Source: Trichostrongylus colubriformis
Lineage: Eukaryota > Nematoda > Chromadorea > Rhabditida > Trichostrongylidae
Length of the DNA stretch: 64,000 nt
Direction: 5' to 3'
NCBI GenBank assembly: GCA_963978905.1
Contig: OZ022261.1
Location: 10,789,992-10,853,991 of the forward strand
This document shows, piece by piece, positions 23,073 through 36,426 of the stretch. Both the position numbers and the translations under genes were made by a program. The notes below the pieces were generated by a model. The model ran no database searches. It was given only the letters and a program-made list of their open reading frames with translations, and was not told the DNA's origin. Numbering within the stretch: the first letter of the stretch is position 1; the number at the start of each line of letters is the position of its first letter.

Positions 23073-26000
23073 TCCAAATAATGGAAACAGCATCGGGAAC
23101 AGTAGGATGCATTGAGAGTTGTCAACGGTAGCGAAAAAACAGAACCAAAAAACGAAGCTCAAACAAAACCTACATGTCATAAGGAGGAAGTTTTGTAGCT
23201 TCGACATTGTAAGGATTGATCTTTACAAGCTACTTCTACAAGCCACAAGTCTAGGCGGCCTTAGAAACAATCGTGCATATTTGATGTATTTGTATTCACA
23301 TATGGTTGACGTTGGCTGCATTATAAAAATCGATCGATTCATCCAGAACGCATGAATTAATGCGATTTTTTAGCATGGGCCTGCTTTTACATTGTCCTTG
23401 TGTTCGATGCCAACACTTCTTGTTAATTGTCAGGTGAGCTGCATTTATGCGATCTCAAATTTACACTGGGACCTGCTGCACTTCAAATTTTTCGTTATTT
23501 TCATGGTTCTGGAATGGATCCTGTCCGATCTGCTTTTTCTAATATTCGTTTCTAGGCAAATTGCCTACTTTATGCTTAGGCGTTTCTAACGAAACACATG
23601 AGCCATTTCTATGAAAACAGCGTTCGATATAGTCTCCTTCTCCTTCGTTTTTAGTAATTTTATCTTCGATCCAGGTATGATATACCCCGAATTTTGAGAA
23701 AATTTTGGAAAATTTCCCGATGACTTTGTGCAGCTTGCTTAATGAAAATATGAAATCAGAGGGGTAACAGGATAGCCCACGGAGCAAAAATCAAAGGAAA
23801 ATTCCAACAACCTGAAAATAAAAAAATCTGTTTTCGATAGAAATCACAGTACAGAAGCCAACTTCGAAAGTTTTGAACGAGTACTCCATGGTACCATGCA
23901 AAATTCAGCAATATTCCCAACCCTAACAACAACTTACCCCTAACAATCCTGCCCTTACCTACCAGACTTTTTGTGGTATGCCTCCTCATTACAATCGATC
24001 ACAAAATACGAGTTAACCACGTATTGCCACCGTGGTACCGACTACATCGAAATGTAGGTGGTACCTGGTTTGACACATTGTGAGTGGTCTCAGCGCCCGA
24101 GTACGCGATTCGCCTCGGCACTACTGAAACGTTAAAACGTCTTTACAGTCCAGTTCCCGAAGGCTGACAGGGCGTGGCCTACAGACTTGGGTGAGAGTGT
24201 GTGGCGGGGTGAGAGAGATCGATACAAGTCCGTAGGCCTCGCCCTGCCAGCCGCCGGGAAATTGACTGTAACTACGCCGATTTGTCTGCACTGCATGGGT
24301 TTAATTGAGAATTATGCCTTTCAGGCACCGTTCGAAATAATTTTGGCTGAGTGTAGAATATGAAAGAGTCGCTGGCAAGTGTAGAAAGGACAAAATGGAG
24401 CGATCACGAACCTGATCCATTTTCACCATCGAGGATGTGCTTTTACGTCCTGTGCATCACTGGGGGTTTGGGAGTGATGCAGACGGTGAGAACTACCGAA
24501 ACAGTGTCCTGCCCTCCACAGCTACTCGGCCATCGGAAGCCGTATAACGGAATAATGCCCAAACGAGGCCGCGATAATTACCCTAGGGCTCGCTTTTCAA
24601 GCGAGTTCCATAGGTGATCTCTTCGAATTCCACCATTTACAGAGGGCACACCTTGCCAATTCCAAATTCCCCTATTACCCTTCACGTGTCCCTAGATTCC
24701 CTCCATTATGAGGATACGAATTCTTTTATAACCCCGAGATAACTGCTGGTACACGAGCATTGAACTAGTGCCCGGCTAACTACATAAGGTTTAGGACAGT
24801 GAAAAACCACCTATAGATCTGTTTAACAGTAGAATGCGTGCCCACGAGAATGTCGTCTTGGCGTTCTGCCTTTTTTCATGACCCACTCCAACTGTATATC
24901 ATAAAACGGCTGGCGCTTACGTCATTTTAATAATTTCCCTAAAAAAAGAGAACAGAACTTGATAATGAGGGATGAAGTAGAGGTCCCCATTTTTGGAACA
25001 TATCTCCAGGGCATTTAAATCGGTGGAAAAAGATCTAATCACCACTCCTGTGCCCAATAAACCACCTAAATCCTTTCACAAAGGGCCATATGTTTTTTTA
25101 CTGTCTCGCCTGTTATAGTACATAGAACGCAGCTATTAAAAGGACATGCTTCTTCGTGGTTCATCGATTCGTATGTCGTTTAACTTCGGAGAATCGTTTC
25201 ATAATCCGGAAACCACGTGGGGGCGTTGACGTTATGACGCGAATGGGGAGTGGACGGCATATATGTATGTATGACGTCCTAATTATACAATAGAATCATG
25301 TGCGGTGAAAGGAAACGCAAGGTGTGATGAGTATTGATTTTTGCACCCAGTTTTCTGGTTGACTGGAAAATGATTATAATCAGTTGAAAATGGGCCATCA
25401 TGGTCTACAGGGGTCTATCAAAGCTTAGGTATCTTGTTGCTGCTAGCCAGTTGAGTTTCAGGAGAAGCTTTTCCTCGTCGTTAAAATTGCACTACTGGTC
25501 ACAATAAGGACTGAAGTGAGCCATATCGGGAGAGCCCGGTGGGTGGGAGGACACCCCTAGTCAAGTATCATTTCTTGACAATGCCTCGAATTCAGCTGCG
25601 TAGTAGGGCTGCCTATGTACTGCGCAGCAAAAACCAATTAAAGATGATGTGAGAATAAAATAATTTGGTATGAAAAGGGTGAAGATCTCCCTGGATCATG
25701 CCACGATACGGTTCTTTTCACGAAGCCTCTTGTGCCAGATAGAACTTTGCCAAGAAAAATATTTCAAAAAATATTTTTGTTGCACACCCGATATTTCCTC
25801 GTACAGTCTTTTTACTCGGGTCTATTCGGGTCTATGAATGCCTCGATTTCTGAGAGCTAAAGCTGTTAGGAAACGTTTCGAATGTGGGAAACAACATATC
25901 TATCAGTCATTGTACCATTGTAAAAAATGGACCTTGTTTGACCCCACTACTGAACAAATAAAATTTTTGCACTTTGAAAAGTTTGCGAAACAGCCAGTGG

Positions 26001-26682
26001 AAAAGTAACCAGGTCGAAGTTTCATCTGTATAGGGGAATAGACGAATAGACGTCCCGTTAGTCTCCAGTTGTTCCAAATAAAAGTGTGATTTTTGCGTGG
26101 ATGGTAAAAGGAACTATCCAAAATCACGGTGCCCCATATTCCCGTGCAAAAGCTCCGGCGGTAAACACCAAATGTTCGGCTTCCTAGAGATATCACTGCC
26201 TTAGGTGTTTTCAGAATTATGAAATGCACGCGTAGTGCAGCTTGAGTTTTGTGGATTGTAATTGTTCAGACCTTTAACAAGGTCAACGCAAGAAGTAGAT
26301 CTAATAGTAACCCGGTTAGTACCAAATAATTCCTGAGTGCAGACTGTTATTGATCAGATTTTTAAAAAAAAAACCATTATAAGAGGTGCATGTACATGTA
26401 TAGCGTTGCAAACAATGAATTTGTCTTCTCAGTGCTTGCTGCGTATGCTGTTCGGAAGCGCGTTGCCAAAAATCCTGTCTACCTTTTGACGGAGAAGGGT
26501 CTCAGAAGGATATATTATTCTCCATATTCGAGAGCATATGGTGGTAGCATTTGACCGAAGCCTCTCAAAAAACCAAAAAATTGTTGTTTCAAACTGTATT
26601 TAAAAAAAATTGAGCCCCTTAGCTCAGCAACATGTCCTTGCCCCTTCTCCAAGACTGTATTGTGAACTCAATTCGTAATTAT
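23073..26682. other. Non-coding interval upstream of rsef-1
   Basis: Would hold the rsef-1 promoter and any missing first exon; none could be fixed. It contains the long hairpin at 24144-24271 and otherwise AT-rich sequence without a supported gene. Confidence 0.4.
24144..24271. repeat. Long imperfect hairpin
   Basis: Arms of about 47 bp (TTACAGTCCAGTTCCCG... and, inverted, TTACAGTCAATTTCCCGG...) with shared GCCTAC and GACTTG blocks, separated by about 35 bases. A precursor-like stem or the remnant of a foldback transposon. Confidence 0.6.
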
Positions 26683-26684
26683 TA

Positions 26685-27421
26685 CAGGGAATGCCAAAAA
26701 AAGTAATTTTGTTCCTCCACTTTCAACCCCATTTTAGTTGAGCTACAGTAAATTCTGTTAAGGTATTCTCATCCCCAGATCCAAGAGCAGACCTCACTCT
26801 ATCACTATACTCCGTAACAGCCTTCTGCACGAGCAGGCACGGGAGCTTGTTTCGAGTGAACAAGATGTGTCACCTCAACTGGGCAAAATCCGAAATTTCG
26901 TCGCCCTCGTTCACAACCTTGCTGAGGTCCGTTCACTCTGGGTACCTACGGAGATTCATACTGGGTCGTGTTCTTTAACATTCCGTTTTTTCCCGGTTCC
27001 CAGCGCCCTTCGTTTCCAAGAGCCAAAACGTGCCCTTACCACTGAAACCCCTCCGGAAGCGGATTTGGGCATGAAAATGATACTTCGGATCATAGCAGCC
27101 TTATCCAAGCAGCAGAGGCTCTGTGACTTCCACGAACCGAAGGGCCAATCCTCAGGAAGCTTCCCACAAAAGAACTACCACGGAGCCTGGCTTCACCCTT
27201 TCAAGCGGACCTTGATAGTGGAGGTACTCCGAAGCCCGACAGTGCCAAATGAAAGCTCTATATTTTTATAAAGGGGAACGTAGGGAACCACAGCTTGTTC
27301 CTACATTCGGAAGAACATTTTTGGAATATTTTGCCCCGATACTTTTATTTCTTTCGTTTCCCTATGTTTTGTATAATTGGCAGATGTAAGCCGTGGGCAA
27401 AATTACTTTTGGCACCCCCTG
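26685..27421. mobile_element. TA-flanked 737 bp TIR element, family B copy 1
   Basis: Bounded by TA on both sides. Ends are CAGGGAATGCCAAAAAAAGT and, inverted, CAGGGGGTGCCAAAAGTAAT. Highly similar along its length to 58188-58931 (shared CATCCCCAG, CACTATACTCCG, TGCACGAGCAGG, CCCCTCCGGA). The TA target and terminal CAGGG suggest a Tc1/mariner-superfamily non-autonomous element. The 134-codon frame inside is not conserved in the other copy. Confidence 0.85.
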
Positions 27422-27423
27422 TA

Positions 27424-30400
27424 TATAATTGATATATGCAAAAATTAATTCAACATTAAGGCAAAATTCAAAAAAGCATTAATTTTGGAGTCGCTGAGAT
27501 CGCTAGGTATATTTTCATGGCGCTTTTTTTTTAAATCATGGAGCCTATAAACTTCTATAACTGTCGTATTTCAATAATACTATTAGGTTTGTACATAATT
27601 GACGCGGATTTTTACTGATGAGTTTTTCTGCAGTGAAAATTGATGTTCTGACTTCTACCAAATGGGAGCAGTCATGGTCTATGATGGTGAAAATGCTCCC
27701 GAGTAATCATTCAAACATGTTTTTGTTAAACTCTATTTTTATTATTTATCATATATTAATTTTCTATTATTTGATTTTTCTAAATACAATTGTTGAAAAA
27801 AGCCTGATTGATTATGCACCAACCCAATAGAATACGACAAGGATAGGAAAGACTGAGAAGAAGTAGAAACTAAAAATGAAACCGAAAATATTTTGTAGAG
27901 TCTTTTCTGGTGAGCACCCACGTCGAGATTCAGCCCTAGAGTTGCCATAACTAAAGCAGGTAGCATCAGAAAGTAATTCAAGAGGGATGATACGTTATTA
28001 CTCGTTGACGTGGACCGAAAAGATTAAAATACATTTTGATTCGTTTTGGGTTATTCCACATATGATCACGCTGAAGCGCCTCTGTCAGCACAACTAGAGA
28101 GACCATCGCTCACTTACATGACAGAGTAGAGGCTTGAATGTGCCCCTTAGAACCTTCAATCTTTTAGCGCCATCTAATTAATCGCATAAATACCAGCCTG
28201 AAAAAAAACACGGAACGTATCACGAATCATTCCCCCATGTGCCATGATGAACTGGACATGAATAGTTTAATAAAAGCATTCCAAAGTCTTTGCGTTCTTA
28301 GAAGAACGTAAAATGCGCTGCATATCAGACCTAAGCAGTCTCAGGGATCACATAAAGTGGTTTTGTCAGAATCGAATGACGAAAAATGAAAAATGGGCAA
28401 ACGATCGAAAAAAGGGATGATTGTTTCAGTGATCGCTCATGTGCCACCACATGCCAATAAAGGGTATCAACGGATTCATAGTCTCGTAGTAGAGTAAACA
28501 AATGAGGATATATCGATCACATATCGAAGTACTATTTCCCATGAACCAATTTCGCACTTCAAAACCCTTCCGAGGTTACGGTAGCTCATGCAGATAGTTC
28601 TTCACAGAAGCTGAATAGAGATGGAAACGAGAGTGGCAACCAACTGGGAAAATCTGATTATGAAATATTACTGTAATAACTAATTCCGTCAAAATACTAA
28701 ACGTAAGAATTGAGTTCAGAGATGCGAGTGGGGCTTTTCGAAAGGTCTGTGAGGTATTTTGCTAGCAGAGCACAATCTTGAACTTCTACGGCAGATTTCA
28801 GTATGAAGCAAAACTGGTCTTCGGGGAGGGATAAATGGGGGTCTATGCGTTGCGTTGACGAGTTGCGAATCGCGTCACAATATTCCAGTAATAATTAGAT
28901 AATAGCAGTACTTTACACAGGAAATGGTACTTCGTCAAAAGCAAACGTTTCGAACTCGGGTGTTTCTCGTTCAATGTTAAGTCGTGCGGTCTTATCCTGC
29001 CTCAGTACCACACACAGCTAATCTCCGTAGTAGATTTTGAAGGTAGCGATAGGGGTAATTCAGGCCGAACATGGAGAGATCATCAAATATTAAGGTCGAG
29101 GTGCCTAATGGCACGAGAATGAAGGAAAATCGGAGCCAAACAATCAAAAACCCGAGAAATGAGACCCCTTTTCCGCCCTTTATTATCAAAAGAGGGGGGG
29201 GGGTCGGGTCGAAAAAAGGCGTGCGCTGGGGTAAAACAAGTGGTAGTGGTTGAAGGAGACGGCTCTTGTAAAATCCGGGGGCGCTCTCTGTCATCAGTAA
29301 TTTCGCCAAATATAGTCTTCTTAGGCCCCTACTTTCATATGCGTGGCCGCGTAGTTTAGGAGTTCTCATTACCCACATTACCTCTATCACTGCTTTTGTG
29401 AAAGAAGTGATTTTTGGGGAACACTCCTGCTTGGCTTGAAACTTACACCCCGGGGAATATTCGACTATTAGAACGAACATTCACTTAGCGTAAAATCGCA
29501 TGGCTCTCGCGCCACAGGTTGCGCCACATAGAATAAATCGTGAAATTCCTGTGGCGCGCGCCACACGATTTCGCGTCGAGAAAGTGTGATATTCTTACTC
29601 AATAGGTCAAACTACCTCTACGGATAAGTTTCGAGCGACTTCAATGATCAACTTCTTTTTTGGCCCCGGCACCAGTGACATGGGCACGGCGGTATTGCGC
29701 CCAGTGAGTATCACACTCGTGTTCCACGCGTCGAATAACCCCTCGCTAGAAGTTTTAGCCAAATCGAAACGTTCGCCAAAAATCACCTCTCCAACCCCAT
29801 TAAGAGTGGGGTTGCTTTGGGTAAATGGTGCCGATTTTATTTACATCGATGATTTACTTGGAACAAGCGTCGTTTTCGCACTCATGACAGCAAAATAGGA
29901 AACTCCTTAGGAGCTGCCCAGAGCAGCGGTTCAGGAAGAAAGTTTCACTCTAGGATAATGCGAAAAGAATTCCTCCGTTAGTTCCACCTTTCAGTTACCA
30001 CCCACTCTATCTGTCTAAATATTATTATGTAAAATACTTGGGAGTAAGGATAAAGAGGATAGAGATTTAGGATGGGCAATTGCGAAGCTGCATTTAACAA
30101 AACGAGAAAGCCTTATTAAATGTGCTACATTTTACATCATTTTTTTTTTGGTATCAGCCCCGCAGTGATCGGTGTACGTTAGTTGTACAATTACTAGATA
30201 TAACATTTATCGACCTTCCTGCTCAGCTCATAAGTGCGTATGACAATGGATAGATACGACTAAATCATCCGAAAATTCAAGAATTGCAAATTTCACCAAT
30301 TTTCAAAGTTTCGCAGCAGCATCTTTCTGCTCTGCACCTTCACCAGGACTGCACTATAAATAAATGCTTAGCCATAGTTATAGTTGACATGAAGATCTCC

Positions 30401-32861
30401 TGAGCTGCTTCAACACGCTACTTATCAGAAAATGGTTTTAACTTCCCACGGAAGTTTGAAATGAGACCTAGGTGAATCGACAGGGTTTCGAATACTAAGT
30501 ACAAAAGTGGAAATTAAAACTGCAAAATGCAGATGGGAGGAGAGTTAGGAGGGGTCAAAGTTTGCTTGCGATGGCTCATCGGCGGAGTACTTCGAAGTAA
30601 CATGCCAACGAGAATAACCGTGCGTCAGAAACGGTCGTTGTAGCTCAGTGGCAATGCTGTTGCTGTAGAGGTGGTGAACGAACGGTTTGTTCCTTCGAGT
30701 ATCTATTTTGATGAGTCAGGCCAAGCAAAGTACCCGGTCAATGAGTCGTCACAAGCGAACTTGGATCTTCCCAACTCTCTTTGGAGCGGTATTTTGCAGT
30801 TTTAGTTCCCGTTTTTGTAATCACTTTGCGGGGCGCTACGGATCCTTGTAGGTCCCATTTAGTGTTGTATGGAAATGCTGAACCCTTTCCTGGTAAGGGA
30901 GAGAAGGAGCTTACAGCCAACGTCACAATAAATGTGGTTTTAGGATATTGCTGACGCTTCAGATCTACTATGTTAAAGGGCTCTGAACAGCACGAGAATT
31001 CTTCAAGATTTATAAAGCGCCAAGATGTATCAGCCTACATACGTGCCTTCGGTGGGACTCCGTGCAAGATTTCTCAGCTGTATCCCATTCCGCAATAGAG
31101 ATACACAGTAATAATGAATGATATTGTATGGCAATAGATGATGATACTTCAGTTCCATAAACAAAGTGTCTGGAGCTCCTGGCTTCTTTGCTTCATATCG
31201 CTTCATATCAGAACCTTCCCCATCTTCTCTTTCTAGCTATTTGCTTATTTTACTTTCTTCCAGAACAATTATGTATTTGCAGATTTAGGGAAAGGTTTCA
31301 CTGCAATTGAAAGGATAATGAAAACGCGATAAGTCTTGATGAAAAGCAAAGTAATACCTCACAATTACAATATTACTTATAACAACATATATGGACAAGA
31401 GATTGTGGGAATCGTGAAGTTTCAAGTATAAATTTTTGAAAATCGTAACAGAAACGTGGGCAGTTGGTTCAATGACGTTGTAAACGCGATAGCCGGCTGT
31501 TATTGGAAAAGTGCTCAATATGTAACAATCCATAACCGTCGCATTCTCACTGAATTGGATCGATTCGGCACATATAGAAGCGAAAATACACATAGTAATG
31601 GTCCCATTTATCGTTAGTGATTTGTCAGTGGGAAAGCCTCGTTGATAATGCCTTGGCAGATCTACAGGTAAAAATTATTAAAAAAATATAACAGAAAAGT
31701 AACAAGTAACGTGATCGTCGAGTCAGTACATCAGGCTAAACGAGAAATGTGGAACATTTTGTGACGAAACTGAATACACATATAACAACCTGAAAATGAG
31801 CAATTTCCCGGAGCTGAAAGGCCGTAGCTGGGCAGATTTGGGCGATTTCGAAATCATTGTATGTCTGTATGATCAGGCCACTGCTTGAACAATGCCCAAC
31901 CATAGTCCCGCAGCAGACACACGGGACATCACCACGCTTCCCATGAAAACGTGAACGGAAACGCTAAAACCTCATTTCAAATGAGGAGTTCATACGCTAA
32001 AGCAGTGATATGCCAAGGGGAGAATGGAACTTTGAAGCGCAGACTTCTCACTTTTAGGCACATATCCCACTTTCCCGATTTTCCGAGCATTTCTTTACAT
32101 AAACTTATCAGACTGAATCCCCTACTGAATTATCGGCTGGAATCGTTTCGGCTCTCGGAACAACACTTGCTCAGCTCTCAACTCTTTTGTTTGAATCGGC
32201 ACTGATTTCAAACACAACCTCGAACAATAGTTTGTTACGAAGCACCCAACACCTAATCTTCGAACAAATGTTACACAGGTAAGCAACTTATGCTTTTACT
32301 GGTTGAAATGCTAATCAATGTTCGCATATTCAGCTGGAACTTTTTCATGATCTGCCATGGTTTCACTCACCATCGATGATCGTTCAAATACGTGATTAGA
32401 TTGGAAAGTCCGTCACATGAGCAATAAAACACACCCGGACTATACTACATATCTGTACTTGTGACTATGGATGTGCAAACAAGGAGTACTGAAACAGTTC
32501 CAACAAAGGTCAAGCATGGTCGCGGTATTTCAGGGGAGGCCGTTTTCAGGATGAAAAATGGAGCGCATTTCTAGAAATTTCTCTAGTAGTCCTCGACGAC
32601 CACCTTTTTTGAGATGATTTTGTAGCGATGAGGTGGTCTCTAAAGAAAGCTTGTCAACTGAGTACCATATTAACAGGGCTACAGGTCACTGTGACCGTTC
32701 GAGATGAGATTCATATACCCTTGTGGAGCTCGTAGATTTTTTGAACGATTCTGCGAACAAAGTTACGAAAGCCGACGACATACGGCACGACATGTACTAC
32801 AACCCCTCTCCGAGTGGTGAGACACCGGAAGGGGTAAATTTAGCAGATTGTTTCATCTGTA
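27424..32861. other. Non-coding interval
   Basis: No supported gene. A G run of ten lies at 29194-29203 and a small TGTGGCGCGCGCCACA palindrome at about 29550. One tRNA A-box-like string (about 30650) lacks a B-box. Confidence 0.35.
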
Positions 32862-35132
32862 TCACCTGTCATCCCGTTGCTCATCGAGAGTCTCGAGCGG
32901 GCGCCAGCAACGTCTCCATTCGTTCCTGTCGCGAGCCAAAGCAGTCCAGTGAACCTTTCTGGCTCCAGGGACAGAGAGCATCTCGTTCCCTTCGCACAGA
33001 GCTTTCGTGAAGAAGTCTGACCGTTGGGCCGGCGGTCGTCCAGGTGTTCGCTTGACGTCCCGAGGGATCCAGTCGGTAACCGCTCTGGTCCAACGGTCAT
33101 CGCCATATCACCTGACGTGATCGGCCCATCTAATCTTCGATTCGTTGGCAAAAACGACGGATCTTCGATCGACGACTGAGTTCGGAACTGTGTTACCCAT
33201 ATGTTTATGTTGTATTTGCCTAATGTGGGCCTCAAGCAAAATTTCACGCAAAAAATGTGAATCGGATTCCCCTCAACACTTGCGTGTATCGAGATACTAC
33301 GACACCGTTCTTTCGATGACGCGTTGGATGACGCCGACCGCATGCTCCTCCTGCTTACGGAGTCCAAGTCTCTGAAATGTATCTTAGGGCGGGAAGGACA
33401 GCGGAATCGAGAAGATGGACGCGAAGCCGGATGTTCTTCGTCTTCTTCACTACTCCCTCGATGGTCTTGAAGGCTCTCTAAACTGTTCTTTTCCTCCTTC
33501 TCAGCTCTGGTGCTAAGTCGTTCATCATATTGACTTCCCGACCTAGGTACACATAGCTGAAGCATTCAGAAATATTCGTTCCAATGAGCGTGACTGGAGC
33601 ATCAAGTACCAGTCCGTTTCTCATGAACGTCGTCTTCGTCAGGTTCAGCTGCAAACCGATTTTTTCGCACTCGCAGTCCAAATCGGCTAGCATTCGCTTC
33701 GCTTGATGGATTGTCGGTGTTATTAGCACAATGCCGTCATCGAAGCGGAGATGGTGTAGACGCCGGCCATCGACCTTCACTCCCATTCCTTCCCATTCCA
33801 ATTGACGCATGACATTCTCAAGAGCGGCGCTGAACAGTTTAGGTGAGATAGTGTGTCGCCTTGTCGAACCCCTCTCTTCACGCCGATGATGACTTCCTCG
33901 TAGAATGGCGAGATCCTGGTTGTGATGTTGTTTTAGCGCTCACACTCTTATGTACTGAGTACGCACACCCTGGTTTCCCAGGGCTTTCATGACCGCTTCT
34001 GTCTCAACGGAGTCGAAGCCTTTCTTCAAATCGATGAATGTGAGACATAACGGCATTGTACTCTCGCGAAACTTCAGTGAACCTAGTGACCGTGTGGATG
34101 TGATCGATGTACTGAACCCTCTCCGATAGCCCTGCTTGTTCGCATGGCTGTCCTTCGTCTAAAGTTCTACCAATTCTATTCAAGATAGTCGAGTGAAGAG
34201 CTCCATCCTGCTTCAGGTTGCTCGTAAGCAGTTGGACATGGCTATCGAAGTGATCCGAGTAGAAGTCGTAGATGACATTGTCCATTGTTCTCGGGAGGCA
34301 GTAACAGCACGTCCGGACGCCGGAGACCGGATATTTTGGTCTTATACCTGGCGAAACTTCGGTGAGCATTGCGGATGCTCCTTCCAGCCTCTGCTGCTTC
34401 AGCCAGCACTGCTGTTCTTCTCTCCCTGAGATCTTGACTGTCTTAGGTCTTCGCACTTTGCGCGGATGAGTCGATGGTCTGATCCCGTATAGAACTTCGG
34501 AACATCAGCGACGTCGGTCAGGCAAAACCTTCGATCAAAAATGACGTGATCGTTCACATTGTGGAATAGTCCACCGGGTGACTCACAAGTCCATCGTAGA
34601 TGAGAGGGCTTCTCGAACTGTGAGTTACTATGGATGGAGTTGATCGGCATCATAAACTCAGACAGCCGTTCAGCCTGTCCAGTCCTTTCCGTTCCGTGAG
34701 TCCCGATGTGAAGTTCGTTGTCCGTTTTTCTAGGGCCAATCCTAGGATTGAAGTCTCCGACGATGACCATAATGCTTCGCGCTCGTCCTCGTCGTAGCTC
34801 GATGTTGGCGCGTGGGCGACGAAGATGGTCAAAGCCGGGATTAAACCTATCATTTCAACCGCAAACATCCGATTCGTGTTGACAGATTTTCGTATGAATC
34901 GATGTTCATGGCCAGGTGCGTGTTGACGAGAATACCCAACCGCCAACGCCTCTCCTGCCGCATGTTACAAGAAACAGTTCTTCTCCAGTCTCGTACACGG
35001 CGTGCAGCGGGTAAGGCCTCCTCGTCTCGGTCAGTCCATGACGTCGTACTTGATCTTCCTAGCATGCATCATCAGATCTTCGATACTCGATTCCGATGCA
35101 GGGATTCGTGCGTTGAAAGTACAGATCGCCAT
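32862..35132 (-). pseudogene. RTE-type non-LTR retrotransposon ORF, degenerate
   Basis: LINE encoding an apurinic-type endonuclease and a reverse transcriptase. The start ATG at 35132 reads MAICTFNARIPASESSIEDL. Endonuclease motif VIVGDFNPRIG is near 34770; RT motifs follow in shifting frames: FIDLKKGFDSVETEAV (about 34040), QGDTISPKLFSAAL... (about 33850), LHHLRFDDGIVLI (about 33750, the catalytic FADD-like box altered). The C-terminal end reads [11 protein letters not shown] then stop at 32862-32864. At about 757 codons it is shorter than a full RTE ORF, has several frameshifts, and carries a MITE fragment at about 33191-33265. Inactive. Confidence 0.88.
33191..33265. mobile_element. Family A MITE fragment inside the RTE ORF
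   Basis: GTGTTACCCATATGTTTATG through AAATTTCACG and AAATGTGAAT matches the sub-terminal part of family A MITEs (1.28, 44.9 kb). It interrupts the RT C-terminal region without introducing a stop in the local frame. Confidence 0.7.
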
Positions 35133-35690
35133 CTTAGTCCTTCTCGATTTAGGCAGCCTGTTGTAGCCCTGATATTTTAGCAGCCTCTCCCGAGCGATTC
35201 AACCCAACGCTGCCGTATTGGGGGCTCCCTCAGGTTCAGAGGAATGGGACTCATCTTTATTGCTGTCTTCGGCAAGATGAAGATCCACAAGTAGCTTGAG
35301 AGGCTCTGTCGTTGGGGGCTGGGTATACTCCGGCTAGTTAGCCAGGCTATTCCGAAGTGGACTTGGGGTTTATTTGTTAGAGGCGATCCCGGACCGCCTC
35401 CCATGTACCTCCTAGTCGTTGGAATGCAAGCTTTTGGCTGGACCAAATGCAGGATACCGAGTGAACCGTACAGAATGCTCCCACACGTATGCAAGAAACG
35501 TCTGCATGAATACAGAGAGTTTGAATCAGCCGAGCATAGCAGAAACAGGGAGTCTATACTCTGAATCCACCTGCGTCTCAGGGCAGTTACATGGTGGCTT
35601 TTGGTCCGCGATTAGCCCCCTATCCTCCACCTGGTGTCGCGCCACGTAGCCTTGCCTCCTAACGGTTCAAGATCCTTCAGCGGGAGAAGC
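35133..35690 (-). repeat. Probable 5' region of the RTE element
   Basis: Upstream of the LINE ATG on the same strand; moderately GC-rich, with no splice-bounded exon. Assigned to the element by position only, so its outer boundary is uncertain. Confidence 0.35.
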
Positions 35691-35699
35691 CCCTCGGTG

Positions 35700-36180
35700 A
35701 AGGAGATCCGTGGCTAGCAGATTGTGGAACATGAAAGTAGGGGTGCTCAGCAGTGTAACAACAGGTAAAAAACGTAATAAGATGGCAAATAGAGAAGCAG
35801 GAACCCGAACCCCCTTCTTTCTCACGCTCCTCTGCGTCTCTAGCCTGGGGTCGACTGCAGACAAGCGGAGAGGCTAAACCGGCCGGCCGCGAACGTTGTC
35901 CCCCCTTCGCCGGCAACTCACCAGGCTGCAGGACTGCAAAACGACACACCGTGCTGCTTGTCCCAATACGACCCCAAGCGGTATTTTTCAATACGAGCTT
36001 CGCCACAGATTACCTATACTGAAGTAGAAGATGTGTTTTCGGAGAACTTGCATCCCCAGTTCTCTTTTTCTCCCTACCCTTCCCGGTATCTGAAAAAATG
36101 CTGGTTATCGATCGTGATAAGATTGGATCGACGAAATTGTGGTAGTAAAGGTAACATTACCATGGGGAAAGGTAGTCTCA
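35700..36180 (+). repeat. Repeat family R1, copy 3
   Basis: Parallels 10830-11335: ATGAAAGTAGGGGTGCTCAG, CTCTGCGTCTCTAGC, GCCGCGAACGTTGTCCCC, ACACACCGTGCTGCTTGTCC, GGTTATCGATCGTGATAAGA. It abuts the RTE element. Confidence 0.7.
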
Positions 36181-36426
36181 CTGGTTTTTGGGTGAGAACA
36201 CCAAGTAGAACCTGTGACCTACTACTTACAAAGAGAGACATGTTTACTGTAGATGAACGCTGTTAAGATAATCCTAAACTTTGGCTTGACGAGGACTTTG
36301 ATTTCTTTGTTAGTGCATTGGACATCCAACACTTGTGACCTGAGCTATAGAAACACTTGCACTTCATGCTATTTATTTCCCGAAGTTTTTCTCGACGCTA
36401 AGCTTGATCCCATCACAAGCACCGAC

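Noticed and set aside
25903..26229. 108-codon minus-strand frame with HPRKNHTFIWNN, faintly mariner-like
   Set aside because: The resemblance is one short string; no terminal repeats or catalytic residues could be placed.
27742..27981. Short minus-strand frame with a hydrophobic start (MLPALVMATLGLN), possible signal peptide
   Set aside because: Only one short segment, no convincing downstream exon; AT-rich sequence readily gives hydrophobic frames.
30640..30712. tRNA-like A-box (TAGCTCAGTGG)
   Set aside because: No B-box and the D-stem does not close, so it is not called as a tRNA.
31285..31593. 102-codon minus-strand frame with Cys and sequons
   Set aside because: No supported splice sites and no recognised family.
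32840..33565. 241-codon minus-strand frame as an independent gene
   Set aside because: It is the frameshifted end of the RTE retrotransposon plus a MITE fragment.
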